From: Myxococcales bacterium
GTDB lineage: Bacteria > Myxococcota_A > Polyangia > Polyangiales > Ga0077539
Direction of reading: 5' to 3'
Length of the DNA stretch: 64,000 bases
Assembly (NCBI GenBank): GCA_013298625.1
Contig: JAAFIF010000012.1
Coordinates: 62,001-126,000, forward strand
Of this stretch, positions 17,018-25,365 are shown one piece after another. A program made the translations under genes and the position numbers. The notes beneath the pieces are model-generated. The model had not been told where the DNA came from and searched no databases. It was given only the letters and a program-made list of their open reading frames with translations. Numbering within the stretch: the first letter of the stretch is position 1; every line of letters begins with the position of its first letter.

Positions 17018-17071
17018 AGCCCGGCATTTTCGCCTGCGCGGACGCTGCATCGCGCTGCGTTGACCGCGACA
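17018..17071 (+). repeat. Copy 2 of the 53-bp direct repeat flanking the DUF1826 cassette
   Basis: Matches 16051-16103 with one extra G, which would break the reading frame, and two substitutions. It lies 51 bp after the DUF1826 stop codon and shows no coding role. Outside both copies the sequence similarity fades quickly. Confidence 0.8.
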
Positions 17072-17149
17072 CGCGGGTCCTAGTTGTCCGCGCGAAGTTG
17101 GCGCTACCGTCGAAGGACTTCTTCAACTTCGCTGGGAGGTATGGACGTC

Positions 17150-18202
17150 ATGGGGATGCTGTCGGGGACAACGCGCGGCGGCCGTCGCGCGGCGGTGATC
17201 GGCTCGCTGATCGTGCAGCTGGGCTTCGCGCTCGCGTGCGCTGCGCCCGGCGAGAGGGCGCGCGCAGCCGACCCGCGGATGCCGGACGCGGACGCGCCGT
17301 GTCCCGCGGGCGAGACATGCTCGGCGCTCGCGCCACGGGGGCTGTACTTCAGCCGCGCCGGGGCTGCGCTGCTGGGCGGAGGCCCCGAGACAACGGCCGT
17401 CGGAGGAGCGCAGTCAATCTCGTTCTCGCTCCCGCAGTCCGCGGATCTCACGGCGGGCGTCGAGTCCGGTGCTGCCGCTGTAACGCTCGCGCCTGTCGTT
17501 GCCGCGAACACGAGATGGGACTGGACCTTCACCTTCAGGCCAAGCGCGGTGGGCTCGACCACAGTGGCGATTCGCGAGTCTGCGACGAGGGCGCTGCTCG
17601 ATCGCATCGCACTCGAGGCTGCGATTCCCGATCGCGTCACGCTCCGCTCAGGGACCGTGCTCTACGACGCGCCGCTTGGGTTCTTGTGGCTGGGTTCAGC
17701 GGTGACGACGCACGTCGACGCCCGGAGCGGCAGCGCCACGGGAGTGCCTGTCTTCGACGAGGAATGGTCGATGACTTCGCACACGCCGAGCGCGTTGGCC
17801 ATCGAGGGCCGTTCGCTGCGAGGGCTGCTCATCGGGCAATGGGCAGCGCGAGTGAACATCGGATCAACGGTGCTGAGCACCGTCGTTCGCGTCGTCGAAA
17901 CGGTGGACTCCCTTCGCGTCGTGGGCACGAACGATCGCGTCGCGCGGCCGTCTCCGTGGTCGTTCGATCACGGATTGCTGCACGTGCAAGCGATGCTCGG
18001 CGGCGTCGTGGTCGAAGGAGCGCCCATCACGGTGGAGTCGGCGCGCCCCACGATGGTCCGCCCGACGCGCGACAACGAGGAGTGGTTGGGCGACGGCGTA
18101 TTCATCGCTCCGGTGTCACAGGTGGCCACTCCGACCCGCGTCCCCATCACGCTTCGCTGTGGCTCCTTGGTGCTGCGCGGAGAAGTGCTGCTCACGCCCT
18201 GA
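17150..18202 (+). CDS. Exported protein of unknown function
   Basis: 350 residues from the ATG at 17150, chosen because GGGAGG lies about ten bases upstream. ATGs at 17141 (one base after the GGAGG) and 17156 are alternatives, and an in-frame start at 17084 is unlikely. The N-terminus has arginines then a hydrophobic stretch (VIGSLIVQLGFALAC), a signal peptide whose Cys could serve as a lipobox, although position -3 is atypical. The mature part is all-beta in character, with Ig-like strands such as DWTFTFRPSAVGSTTVAI. No family recognised. It directly follows repeat copy 2. Confidence 0.68.
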   Translation: MGMLSGTTRGGRRAAVIGSLIVQLGFALACAAPGERARAADPRMPDADAPCPAGETCSALAPRGLYFSRAGAALLGGGPETTAVGGAQSISFSLPQSADLTAGVESGAAAVTLAPVVAANTRWDWTFTFRPSAVGSTTVAIRESATRALLDRIALEAAIPDRVTLRSGTVLYDAPLGFLWLGSAVTTHVDARSGSATGVPVFDEEWSMTSHTPSALAIEGRSLRGLLIGQWAARVNIGSTVLSTVVRVVETVDSLRVVGTNDRVARPSPWSFDHGLLHVQAMLGGVVVEGAPITVESARPTMVRPTRDNEEWLGDGVFIAPVSQVATPTRVPITLRCGSLVLRGEVLLTP

Positions 18203-18209
18203 GCGTCGA

Positions 18210-19223
18210 TCACCGAGCGCGTCTGCGCCCACCCTCGCTCGCGCTCGCGCGGCTCTCGTCCTCATCGAGCGCGACCGCGTCGACCGCGACGCGCACCCCG
18301 GTTTGCGCCGCGGGAGGCGCGTCGATCACCCGCAAAATCACTGGCCGATCGGGGCTACCCTCGACGCGCAGCACCCGCGCGACGCTGCGGCCATGAACAA
18401 CGGCGCCCTCGCTCGCCGAGACCTCCCAGCGGCACGCGCCGACCACTTCGACCCGCGCTCCTTCGGGGACGATCCGCTGCCCGTCGACCTCGACGCCGCC
18501 GACCACCGTGACGAACTGCGCGCGCACGATCGCCTGCGCCCCCGAGCCGTCGTCGAGCACGAACTCGCCGCCGCCCGAGCGCAGCACCTTGCCCACTGCG
18601 ACGCCGCGCGTCTCGCGCTCGTACGCGAGCGACGCGGGTTGTCCCGGGTTGTACGCGCGGCGAAGGGTCGTGGTCGCGCCAGAGATCCGCGCTTCGGCGC
18701 CCTCGGGGGCGTTGGCGATGGCGACCTCGGGAGCCTCTCGCAACCGTCGCGCGGCCGCGCTTCGACGACGCCCGCGCAGCGCACGGCTCGCGACCGCGTG
18801 GCTCAGCGCGCGAAGCGCGAACGCCATCAACGCGAACAGCGACGCCTTCAGCAGCCACGGCGCGAGCGGACCATGCCATCGCAGGGACCACAGCATCGAG
18901 AACACCAGCGAGAGCACCGCGACCGCAGTCCAGAGCCAGTCGATCCACGGGACGGCGTCGATGGCGCGGTGCTGGTCGATCTGCCACGGCGCGGCGACGC
19001 TGGTGTCCACCAACGCGACCTCGCAGCGCGGACAATCTCCTTCGAAATCGCTGCGATCACCGCAATCTGGGCACGCGTAGCGCTCGGTCGCCGTTCGGGC
19101 TGCTTCATCGACGCCGCTCGACGGCAGCGCGACGCGCACGTGACGCTTCGACGCGCCGACGATCCTGCCGTCGACGCCGAACACCGAGCGCCTGCGCGTG
19201 AGCACCACCGAGCGTCGAGCCAC
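18210..19223 (-). CDS. Zinc-ribbon membrane protein with GIDE/OB-like C-terminal domain
   Basis: 337 residues with a GTG start at 19223 (MARRSVVLTRRR); the open frame continues upstream into the operator region, so a later start is preferred. A zinc ribbon is formed by Cys51, Cys54, Cys64 and Cys67 (CPDCGDRSDFEGDCPRC). Two transmembrane helices follow at about 93-112 and 120-140, then a domain of about 170 residues with strands such as VLRSGGGEFVLDDGSGAQAI and GARVEVVGACRWEV. That pattern resembles the GIDE/BAM-type or OB-like domains of other zinc-ribbon membrane proteins. Function unknown. It is divergent from the GntR-ABC operon and shares its 109-bp control region. Confidence 0.72.
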   Translation of the reverse strand: MARRSVVLTRRRSVFGVDGRIVGASKRHVRVALPSSGVDEAARTATERYACPDCGDRSDFEGDCPRCEVALVDTSVAAPWQIDQHRAIDAVPWIDWLWTAVAVLSLVFSMLWSLRWHGPLAPWLLKASLFALMAFALRALSHAVASRALRGRRRSAAARRLREAPEVAIANAPEGAEARISGATTTLRRAYNPGQPASLAYERETRGVAVGKVLRSGGGEFVLDDGSGAQAIVRAQFVTVVGGVEVDGQRIVPEGARVEVVGACRWEVSASEGAVVHGRSVARVLRVEGSPDRPVILRVIDAPPAAQTGVRVAVDAVALDEDESRASASEGGRRRAR

Positions 19224-19269
19224 GAAGAGCGGTGAGCGTACCGCGGCGGCGTCCTGGGAGCCAACGTCC

Positions 19270-19300
19270 CCAACTGTACTATGTTGCACAGTACAGTTGG
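19270..19300. promoter_or_regulatory. Operator of the GntR/YtrA-type regulator operon
   Basis: Perfect 11-bp inverted repeat: CCAACTGTACT (19270-19280), a 9-bp spacer, AGTACAGTTGG (19290-19300). It lies 32 bp upstream of the GntR-family start codon. TTGCAC (19284-19289) and TATGCC (19307-19312), 17 bp apart, could be the -35 and -10, which would place the -35 in the middle of the palindrome. YtrA-subfamily GntR proteins typically autoregulate through GTAC-containing palindromes. Repression of both the operon and the divergent zinc-ribbon gene is plausible. Confidence 0.75.
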
Positions 19301-19332
19301 TACGTGTATGCCTCCAGGACTGTGGAGGAAGC

Positions 19333-19755
19333 ATGCGATTGCGCACGACCCCAGGGAGCGCCGTCCCGATCTACCGGCAGATCGTCGAGCAGGTGCGCGC
19401 TCAGATCGCCCGCGGAGAGCTCGCCGCGGGAGACCCGCTGCCGAGCGTTCGCGCGGTGGCAGAAGAGCTCGTCGTCAACGCCAACACCGTCGCCAAGGCG
19501 TACGGTGAGCTCGTGAGGTCCGGCGACCTGGTGTCCGAGCCGGGCCGAGGATTGTTCGTGGCCGAGAAGAAGCCCGCGCTCAGCGCGGTCGAGCGGCGGC
19601 GGCGGCTGCGGGTGGCCGTCGAGCGGCTCGTCGCCGAGGCGATCTCTGTGGGCGCGAGCCGAGAAGAGCTCGACGACGCCCTCGAGGCGTACTGCGAGCA
19701 TGCGGACGTGCTGCGACGCGCGGATCGAGACGACCATGATCGACGCATTGCTTGA
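19333..19755 (+). CDS. GntR-family transcriptional regulator, YtrA subfamily
   Basis: 140 residues. The ATG at 19333 is preceded by a good ribosome binding site, GGAGGA at 19324-19329. Residues 10-75 form the GntR winged helix (PIYRQIVEQVRAQIARGEL, then LPSVRAVAEELVVNANTVAKA), followed by a short tail of two helices with no large ligand domain. That short architecture is typical of the YtrA subfamily, whose genes nearly always precede an ABC exporter, as here. It probably represses its own operon through the palindrome at 19270-19300. The gene overlaps the next ATPase gene by 20 bp. Confidence 0.92.
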   Translation: MRLRTTPGSAVPIYRQIVEQVRAQIARGELAAGDPLPSVRAVAEELVVNANTVAKAYGELVRSGDLVSEPGRGLFVAEKKPALSAVERRRRLRVAVERLVAEAISVGASREELDDALEAYCEHADVLRRADRDDHDRRIA

Positions 19756-20677
19756 GCCCGTGGTTCGCGCAGAAGGCCTTTGCGTGCGCTTCGGCGACCG
19801 CTCGGCGCTCTCGGACGTCTCGCTCGCGCTCGACGCCGGCCGTGTCCTCGCCGTCGTCGGCGCCAACGGAGCGGGAAAATCCACGCTCTTTCGCGCGCTC
19901 CTCGGCCTCGTCCCGACGCGCTCGGGCGAGGCGACGCTCTTCGGCCACCGCGCGAGCGAGCTCAGCCCCGCCGTGCGCGCGCGGGTCGCCTATGTGTCCG
20001 AAGAGCACGCCGAGCTCCCGCAGCTCAGGGTGCGCGAGCTGATCGCCTTTCGCCGCAGCATGTACCGCTCGTTCGACGAAGCGCCGCTGCGCGCCCTGCT
20101 CGAGCGCGGGCGCATCGCGCAGGACCGCCGCTTCGGCGAGCTCTCGCGAGGGCAGCGCGCGCAGACCGTCGTCGGGCTCGCGCTCGCGCAATCGCCGGAT
20201 CTGCTGATGCTCGACGACCCCACGCTCGGTCTCGACCCGCTCGCGCGTCGAACCGTGGTTCAGTCGGTGCTCGCGCTGGCGCGAGAAGCGGGCACCACCG
20301 TGCTCGTCGCGACGCACGAGATCGCCGACGTCGAGCGGCTCGCCGACGAGCTGTTGCTGCTCTCTCGGGGCCGCGTCGCGAGCCCCGCGCAAGACCTCGA
20401 GTCCTTTGTCGGCGCCGCGCGCGCGGTCACAGTCGAGGCCGACGTCGACACCGACGCGCTTCGCGCCATCGACGGCGTGCTCTTTCTGTGGCCGCGCAAG
20501 ACGAAGCTCGAGGTGATTCTCTCGGGCGACGAAGCGCTGATCGAGCGCGCGTACGACCAGCTCGTCGAGCGCGCAGGGGCCGGCGCCACGGTGTCCGAGC
20601 TGCGCGAGGTCTCGCTCGAAGAGGTCACCCTGGCGTGGCTCGCGCGCGACAGCGAAGAGGGGGACCGCCGTGAGTGA
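19736..20677 (+). CDS. ABC transporter ATP-binding protein
   Basis: 313 residues. Walker A GANGAGKS at 42-49, a Q-loop region around YVSEEH, signature LSRGQ (instead of LSGGQ), Walker B LLMLDDP and H-loop ATHEI. The residue normally acting as catalytic glutamate after the Walker B aspartate is Asp here, which usually lowers but need not abolish hydrolysis. The last 80 residues form the extra domain seen in YtrB/bacitracin-type exporters. It begins inside the regulator gene and overlaps the permease start by 8 bp, so the three genes are translationally coupled. The substrate is unknown; homologous operons respond to cell-wall antibiotics or other envelope stress. Confidence 0.92.
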   Translation: MIDALLEPVVRAEGLCVRFGDRSALSDVSLALDAGRVLAVVGANGAGKSTLFRALLGLVPTRSGEATLFGHRASELSPAVRARVAYVSEEHAELPQLRVRELIAFRRSMYRSFDEAPLRALLERGRIAQDRRFGELSRGQRAQTVVGLALAQSPDLLMLDDPTLGLDPLARRTVVQSVLALAREAGTTVLVATHEIADVERLADELLLLSRGRVASPAQDLESFVGAARAVTVEADVDTDALRAIDGVLFLWPRKTKLEVILSGDEALIERAYDQLVERAGAGATVSELREVSLEEVTLAWLARDSEEGDRRE

Positions 20678-22505
20678 GCTCGGGGTCCTCGTTCGCCGCG
20701 AGTGGGCGCAGAGCGCGCGGTGGACGCTCGCCGTCACAGCGCTCACGTTCGCGGGATACGCGTTCTTGTTCGCGCTGTGCAGGCCGCCCGATCGCTATCG
20801 ACTGCTCTGCGATCCCCCTCTGCTGCGCCGCGTCGCGCTGACCGCGCCCGCGCTGCTCGGCGCGGCGCTCGCGTATCGCGGGTTCGCCGCGGAGGTTCGT
20901 CAGGGGACGTGGGACGGGCTGATGCTGCTGCCGATCGCCCGCAGCAAGGTCGTGCTCGCCAAGGTGCTCTTCGCGCTCTCGGCCGTCGCAGCGCTCTCGA
21001 TCGCGCCGATGTACGCGCTGTGGGCGCTGCTCTCGACGCTCTCGGCCACGGGCGGTCCGCTGCTCACCGCGCGCGAATTGCTCAGCGAATCGCTGATCAG
21101 CCGCGCGTTCGTCACGGGCGCGGCGGCGTTCGTCGGCGGCGCGAGCGCCTCCTTGCTGCTGCGCGAGGCCAAGCGACTGTATTGGGCGGCGGGCGTCGCG
21201 CCCGTGCTGCTCTTCGTCTCGCACCACGGCGAGCGCTCGGGCGACCTCCCCTCGCGGCAGGCGCTGTGGCTCTGCGCAGCGCTCGCAGTGCTCGGGCTGT
21301 CGCACGTCGCGCGAGAGGTGCGCGAGACCGGCGCGCGCGCCTCAGCGCTCTTGCTCTCGCTGCGCGCCGCGGTGGTCTCGCCGCTCCCGTGGCTCGTGTT
21401 GCTCTTCATGGCGACCACTGCGGCGGATGTTCAACTGCGGCACGAAACGCCCGGGATCGAGCGCGACGACACGCCGCGCTGGGGCGTCTCGGACGACGGG
21501 CACATTCGCATGCTGCGCCACGACGAGAGCAGCCTCGCCTACGCGCAGCTGAGCGCGCGGGGCGCCTCGAACGATCCGCTGCCGCGCTACTGGCAACCCG
21601 GCGCTTATGGCGAACGACTGCAGTTCTTCGCAGACAAGCGATCGTCGGTGTTGCTGGCGTTCGATCAGACGAGCGGCCGCGCCGAGGGGTGCGCCGGGCG
21701 CGACGGATTTCGCGCCAGCAGGTGCGCAGCGTTCGACTCGGAGTTGACGTTCGTCCCGAACTTTCAGAAGCCGTTCGCGCTGACAGCGAGAGGCGTGCAC
21801 GCGGTCGACGAGGACCGTCGGACCGTTCACACGCTGTATCGCGGCGCCGTGGACCGCGTGGGGTACCTCGGCAGCGATGAAGCGACGATCGCGCTGCAAT
21901 CGGGCGACGACCTGGTGTTCATCGGACGAGCTGCGCCCCCCGATCCGCCGTCGGACGAGACCGAAGACGCAGCAGACGCCCCTGTCGCGCAGGACGTCGA
22001 AGCGCGTGGTGCCGGGCTCGTCGCGACGGTGGCGTGCAGAGGAGCGGGCGCGTTCGGCGCGATCGAAGAGCTCTCGGTGAGCGACGACTTCATCGCGCTC
22101 GAGGTCGGTCGCATCGCGCGTCGCGAGCGCACCATCGTGGTGTGTCGGGACGGCGCGATCGCAGAACGTCGAACGCTCGCCCGACCTCCGCGAAGGGCCT
22201 CGGAGCCGACCGTGCGCGATCGATGGCTGGCCCTCGCGCTCGGCCCCGCAGCGCTCTACGCCTCGTCGCCGAGGCACACCGTGGACGCTGACGGAGAGCC
22301 CACGATGGCGCCGCGACGCCCGACGCGCGCGACGTGGATCGCAGCGACGATCACCGCGCTGCTCTCGTCGCTCGCGCTCGCGCTGCATCGGCGCAGGACG
22401 AGCGCGGGCGCGCTCTCGGCGGCGCTGCTTGGATTTGCGACGGGGCCCGCGTATGCGCTCGCGTTGCTCTGGACGCTGTGGGCGCAGCGAAAGAGCGAGC
22501 GCTAA
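20670..22505 (+). CDS. ABC-2 type permease with large soluble insert
   Basis: 611 residues from a GTG start that overlaps the ATPase stop. About seven hydrophobic segments fill the first 250 residues (for example LAVTALTFAGYAFLFAL, ALTAPALLGAALAYRGFA, LPWLVLLFMATTA). Then comes a soluble stretch of about 280 residues with beta-propeller-like strands, and finally two more hydrophobic segments (ATITALLSSLALAL and ALLGFATGPAYALALLW). The first half fits ABC2_membrane permeases. The soluble insert is exported if the first half has the usual topology and may bind substrate or another protein. It converges with the DUF2330 gene, and the two stop codons overlap in the tetranucleotide CTAA. Confidence 0.82.
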   Translation: MSELGVLVRREWAQSARWTLAVTALTFAGYAFLFALCRPPDRYRLLCDPPLLRRVALTAPALLGAALAYRGFAAEVRQGTWDGLMLLPIARSKVVLAKVLFALSAVAALSIAPMYALWALLSTLSATGGPLLTARELLSESLISRAFVTGAAAFVGGASASLLLREAKRLYWAAGVAPVLLFVSHHGERSGDLPSRQALWLCAALAVLGLSHVAREVRETGARASALLLSLRAAVVSPLPWLVLLFMATTAADVQLRHETPGIERDDTPRWGVSDDGHIRMLRHDESSLAYAQLSARGASNDPLPRYWQPGAYGERLQFFADKRSSVLLAFDQTSGRAEGCAGRDGFRASRCAAFDSELTFVPNFQKPFALTARGVHAVDEDRRTVHTLYRGAVDRVGYLGSDEATIALQSGDDLVFIGRAAPPDPPSDETEDAADAPVAQDVEARGAGLVATVACRGAGAFGAIEELSVSDDFIALEVGRIARRERTIVVCRDGAIAERRTLARPPRRASEPTVRDRWLALALGPAALYASSPRHTVDADGEPTMAPRRPTRATWIAATITALLSSLALALHRRRTSAGALSAALLGFATGPAYALALLWTLWAQRKSER

Positions 22506-24079
22506 CGATCGCGACGGCTCGCGCGGGACCTGCGCACAGCCGTGACCGCGCTCAGCGCCGCGAAGAGCCCCACGAACGCGCCGAGCCGCCCTGCCCCGGG
22601 CGCGCTCACCGAGCAGCGCACGGGTTGCGCAGGAGGCTGCGTGGTGGGACCGCAGTTCACCGGAGGCACCGTTCGCTCGACGGGGACGTGATCGGGCAGC
22701 GAGCCCACCCGGTACTCCGCAGGAAACACCGTGCTCGGAACGAGCCGCTCGCTGTACGGGCCGTAGATCGTTCCGTCCGTTTCGAAGCGCCCGTCCGTCG
22801 CTGCGCACGCGAGCGGCGCGCAGAGCGCGGGCGTCGTCGCGTTGCGCAACAGGCCGAAGCGCACGGCGTTCGCGACGAGCCCTCCAGCGGATGCGCTCAG
22901 CTGCAGGTCTCGGTCGAGCTGCGGACCGCTCAGCTCTGCGCGCAACCGGGTCACGACGATCTCGTTTGCTCGAATGCCCGAGAGCGCGACCTCCGCGTCG
23001 CTTTGCGGCGCAGCGGGCGCTGCCGCGTCTGCGCCTGCGTCGTCGAAGCGAGCGATCGGCGTCGGCACGCTGGTCGCCTGCCGAAAGCTCGTGCGCCAGA
23101 AGGAGAGCGCTGACTCGGTCTGCCACGCGGCGCACAGTGCCCGCGCGCGCTGATTCGCCGCGGCTCGGTACACGGACACGGCGTCGCTGTTCTCGCGAAA
23201 GTCCCACGTGAGATCGCCTTCGCCGATGGTGAAGTTCGCGAAGTTCTGCGCCTCCATGCGCGACTCGGCGATGACCGTGAGCAAGAGTCCTACTTTGTCG
23301 GAGATTCCCGCGGCGACCATGCGCAGCGGCAACACCGGTTGAGAGCCGGGCATCGTCACGCGCAACGGAGCCATGCGACGAAGGCCCTCGCCGCCGCGCA
23401 AGCGAACGGCGACGAAGTCCATGCTGAGGTTGATGTAGTGCATCAACGTCGGCTCGATCGACGCGGGGATCGCGAAGCTGTTGGCCGTGAGCCACGCGCG
23501 CAGCGAGCCTGCGTCGGTCCCGCGCAGGGTGGCCACTTGATAGGGCCCGACGACCTCTTCGCGGATCACGGTCACGCCCGAATCGCCCGCGCCCGACGAT
23601 GCGTCGGCGATCCACACCGCCGAGTCCTGCGCGCCGCCGGGCGAGCCGGCAAACGACGGTGCGCCGCGGGACGCGCACTGCGGGAAGCCCGAAGCCGGCA
23701 CGCACTGGCCGCAGCGGCGGGTCGCCACGCGCGGGGCTTCGACGGTGACGCGGCCGAGCTCGTCGACGCGGGTCATGAACTCATCCGAGGCGAGCTCGAC
23801 GCGCACGTCGGGGCCGCTTCGGATCGGGAGAATCCAGGCGAACTCCGAGGGGTTGCCCGAGTAGCTGAACTGGTCCCACAGCGTGGTTTGCGTGGACGAG
23901 ACCGAGAGGACCATGCGGTGATCGGTCACGGTTTGAACCGTGTTCGCGCCGCCTCCGCCCATGACCATGGGAGGAGGCGAGAAGCACCCCCCGCACGCGA
24001 GCGCGTCGCTCGTCATCGTGACCCCGCCCACGACCGCGAGCGCGGCCCCGACCCAACGAATCATCTCGTGCTTGTTCAT
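22502..24079 (-). CDS. DUF2330 domain-containing exported protein with MYXO-CTERM-like tail
   Basis: 525 residues. The ATG at 24079 is preceded by AGGAGC and gives a signal peptide ending SDALA before CGGCFSPPP, the hallmark N-terminus of DUF2330 proteins. The body contains the family features WILPIRSGPDVRVELAS and long strands with paired cysteines (RRCGQCVPASGF). The C-terminus (about 35 residues) is a hydrophobic helix bounded by PGAGR and a run of arginines (VRRSRASRRDR), like MYXO-CTERM/GlyGly-CTERM sorting tails, so the protein is probably anchored in or sorted to the envelope. No enzymatic role is known for DUF2330. Confidence 0.85.
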   Translation of the reverse strand: MNKHEMIRWVGAALAVVGGVTMTSDALACGGCFSPPPMVMGGGGANTVQTVTDHRMVLSVSSTQTTLWDQFSYSGNPSEFAWILPIRSGPDVRVELASDEFMTRVDELGRVTVEAPRVATRRCGQCVPASGFPQCASRGAPSFAGSPGGAQDSAVWIADASSGAGDSGVTVIREEVVGPYQVATLRGTDAGSLRAWLTANSFAIPASIEPTLMHYINLSMDFVAVRLRGGEGLRRMAPLRVTMPGSQPVLPLRMVAAGISDKVGLLLTVIAESRMEAQNFANFTIGEGDLTWDFRENSDAVSVYRAAANQRARALCAAWQTESALSFWRTSFRQATSVPTPIARFDDAGADAAAPAAPQSDAEVALSGIRANEIVVTRLRAELSGPQLDRDLQLSASAGGLVANAVRFGLLRNATTPALCAPLACAATDGRFETDGTIYGPYSERLVPSTVFPAEYRVGSLPDHVPVERTVPPVNCGPTTQPPAQPVRCSVSAPGAGRLGAFVGLFAALSAVTAVRRSRASRRDR

Positions 24080-24240
24080 CAACGCTCCTGCGAGAGCGCA
24101 TTGCACGCGTGAGGCCAGCCCGATGTTCTCTGGAATTTCGCTGAGAGATCTTCGCTTCGAGCACGCGGCCTGCGCGCGCGATGTCCGAATCGATCTCGCG
24201 ATGCCCGAGCCCGCTGGCTCAACTGGACACAGCGCGCGAG

Positions 24241-25140
24241 TCACCGCACCGGAAGAAAGATCTCGCTCTCGGCCTCGTGTTCAGCGACCGAAGGAGCGAA
24301 GCGAACGCGCTGCAAATACAGCGGAAAGTCTCGCGTTTGCTCGCCGCTCGCCGGCAGCCACTCGGAGTACAAGAACGCCACGGCGCGAAACAGCGAGGCG
24401 TCGTCGCCGACGTGGCGCAGGGTCGCGACGCGCCCCGCGGGGATCTCGCTCTCGGTCACGCCGTGTTCGTTGGGGCCGAGCGGCGCGCTGATCTCTGCGG
24501 CGAGGCCGAAGCGATAGTCCTCGGGCCGCGTCTGGGACGGGTCGTCGTACACGATGTTGAACGTCGCGCTGCGGGACGGCGGCAGCCCGTTGGCCTTTCG
24601 AAACGCGATGAACGCGCGCACCGAGTCGCCGACGCGCTCGGGCGCTCCGCGGTGCACGAGCAGCGCGACGGGCGTGGACAAAACGTGGCGCACGACGACG
24701 TCGCTGACCGAGGGTGGCTTGTGCATGTGCTCTCTCTTCACGGTGTGCAGCTGCGCAAACGTGTCCGCCCACCGCTGCCAGTCGGGCGTCGCACGAAAGG
24801 ACGAAGGGCTCTGGCCGGTGCTCTTCTTGAACGCGCGCGCGAAGGCCTCGTGGCTCTCGTAGCCGTGCTCGAGCGCGATCTGCAAGACCGACTGCTCTCG
24901 GCGAAAGGCCAAACGGCACGACGCTCGGTACATCCTCGCGAGCGTCACGTAGCGCGCGGCGGGCACGCCGAAGAGCGCAGAGAACTGCCGGTGAAAGTGA
25001 AACTTCGACGAGCTCGCGACGGCGCTCAGGCGATCGACGCTCAGGTCGTCGTCGAGGTTGGCGTCGATGTAGCGAAGCACCGCGCGAAAGCGAGCTTCGT
25101 ACGGCGCGCGCTGGGGCTCGTCGGGGCTCATGAGCCCCAT
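24241..25140 (-). CDS. AraC-family regulator with GyrI-like effector domain
   Basis: 299 residues starting at ATG 25140 (a second ATG lies 9 bp later). The N-terminal 100 residues carry two helix-turn-helix motifs of the AraC/XylS type (LSVDRLSAVASSSKFHFHR and VLQIALEHGYESHEAFARAF, then GQSPSSFR). From about residue 135 a GyrI-like/small-molecule-binding domain follows (HVLSTPVALLVHRG, VYDDPSQTRPEDYRFG, IPAGRVATLRHVG, ending FPLYLQRVRFAP...SEIFLPV). This architecture is that of Rob/SbmC-type regulators that sense drugs or metabolites. Targets are unknown; the divergent neighbour candidates are on the same strand, so autoregulation cannot be read from layout. Confidence 0.9.
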   Translation of the reverse strand: MGLMSPDEPQRAPYEARFRAVLRYIDANLDDDLSVDRLSAVASSSKFHFHRQFSALFGVPAARYVTLARMYRASCRLAFRREQSVLQIALEHGYESHEAFARAFKKSTGQSPSSFRATPDWQRWADTFAQLHTVKREHMHKPPSVSDVVVRHVLSTPVALLVHRGAPERVGDSVRAFIAFRKANGLPPSRSATFNIVYDDPSQTRPEDYRFGLAAEISAPLGPNEHGVTESEIPAGRVATLRHVGDDASLFRAVAFLYSEWLPASGEQTRDFPLYLQRVRFAPSVAEHEAESEIFLPVR

Positions 25141-25365
25141 TGGTAGCGCCAGCGGGAGGGGCCGTGCTTGACCGTTCTTGCGCTTCGATCGTCGCGCCGA
25201 CGCGGCGAACGCGAAAGGCCCGACGATGGCTCCGCGCCTGCCGCTGGCGAGCCGAGCGATCGCTGCTGCGAGCGCGGCACCTGGCGCCGATGCCGAGCAG
25301 CGCTCGTGTCTCGATGGCCGCACAGCGCTCGAACCAGAGCGACACCGGCGCGGGCCGACGTCCGA

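Noticed and set aside
22502..22505. Shared CTAA at convergent stops (also at 42201-42204)
   Set aside because: Overlapping stop codons of convergent genes are common in compact genomes and suggest no specific function.
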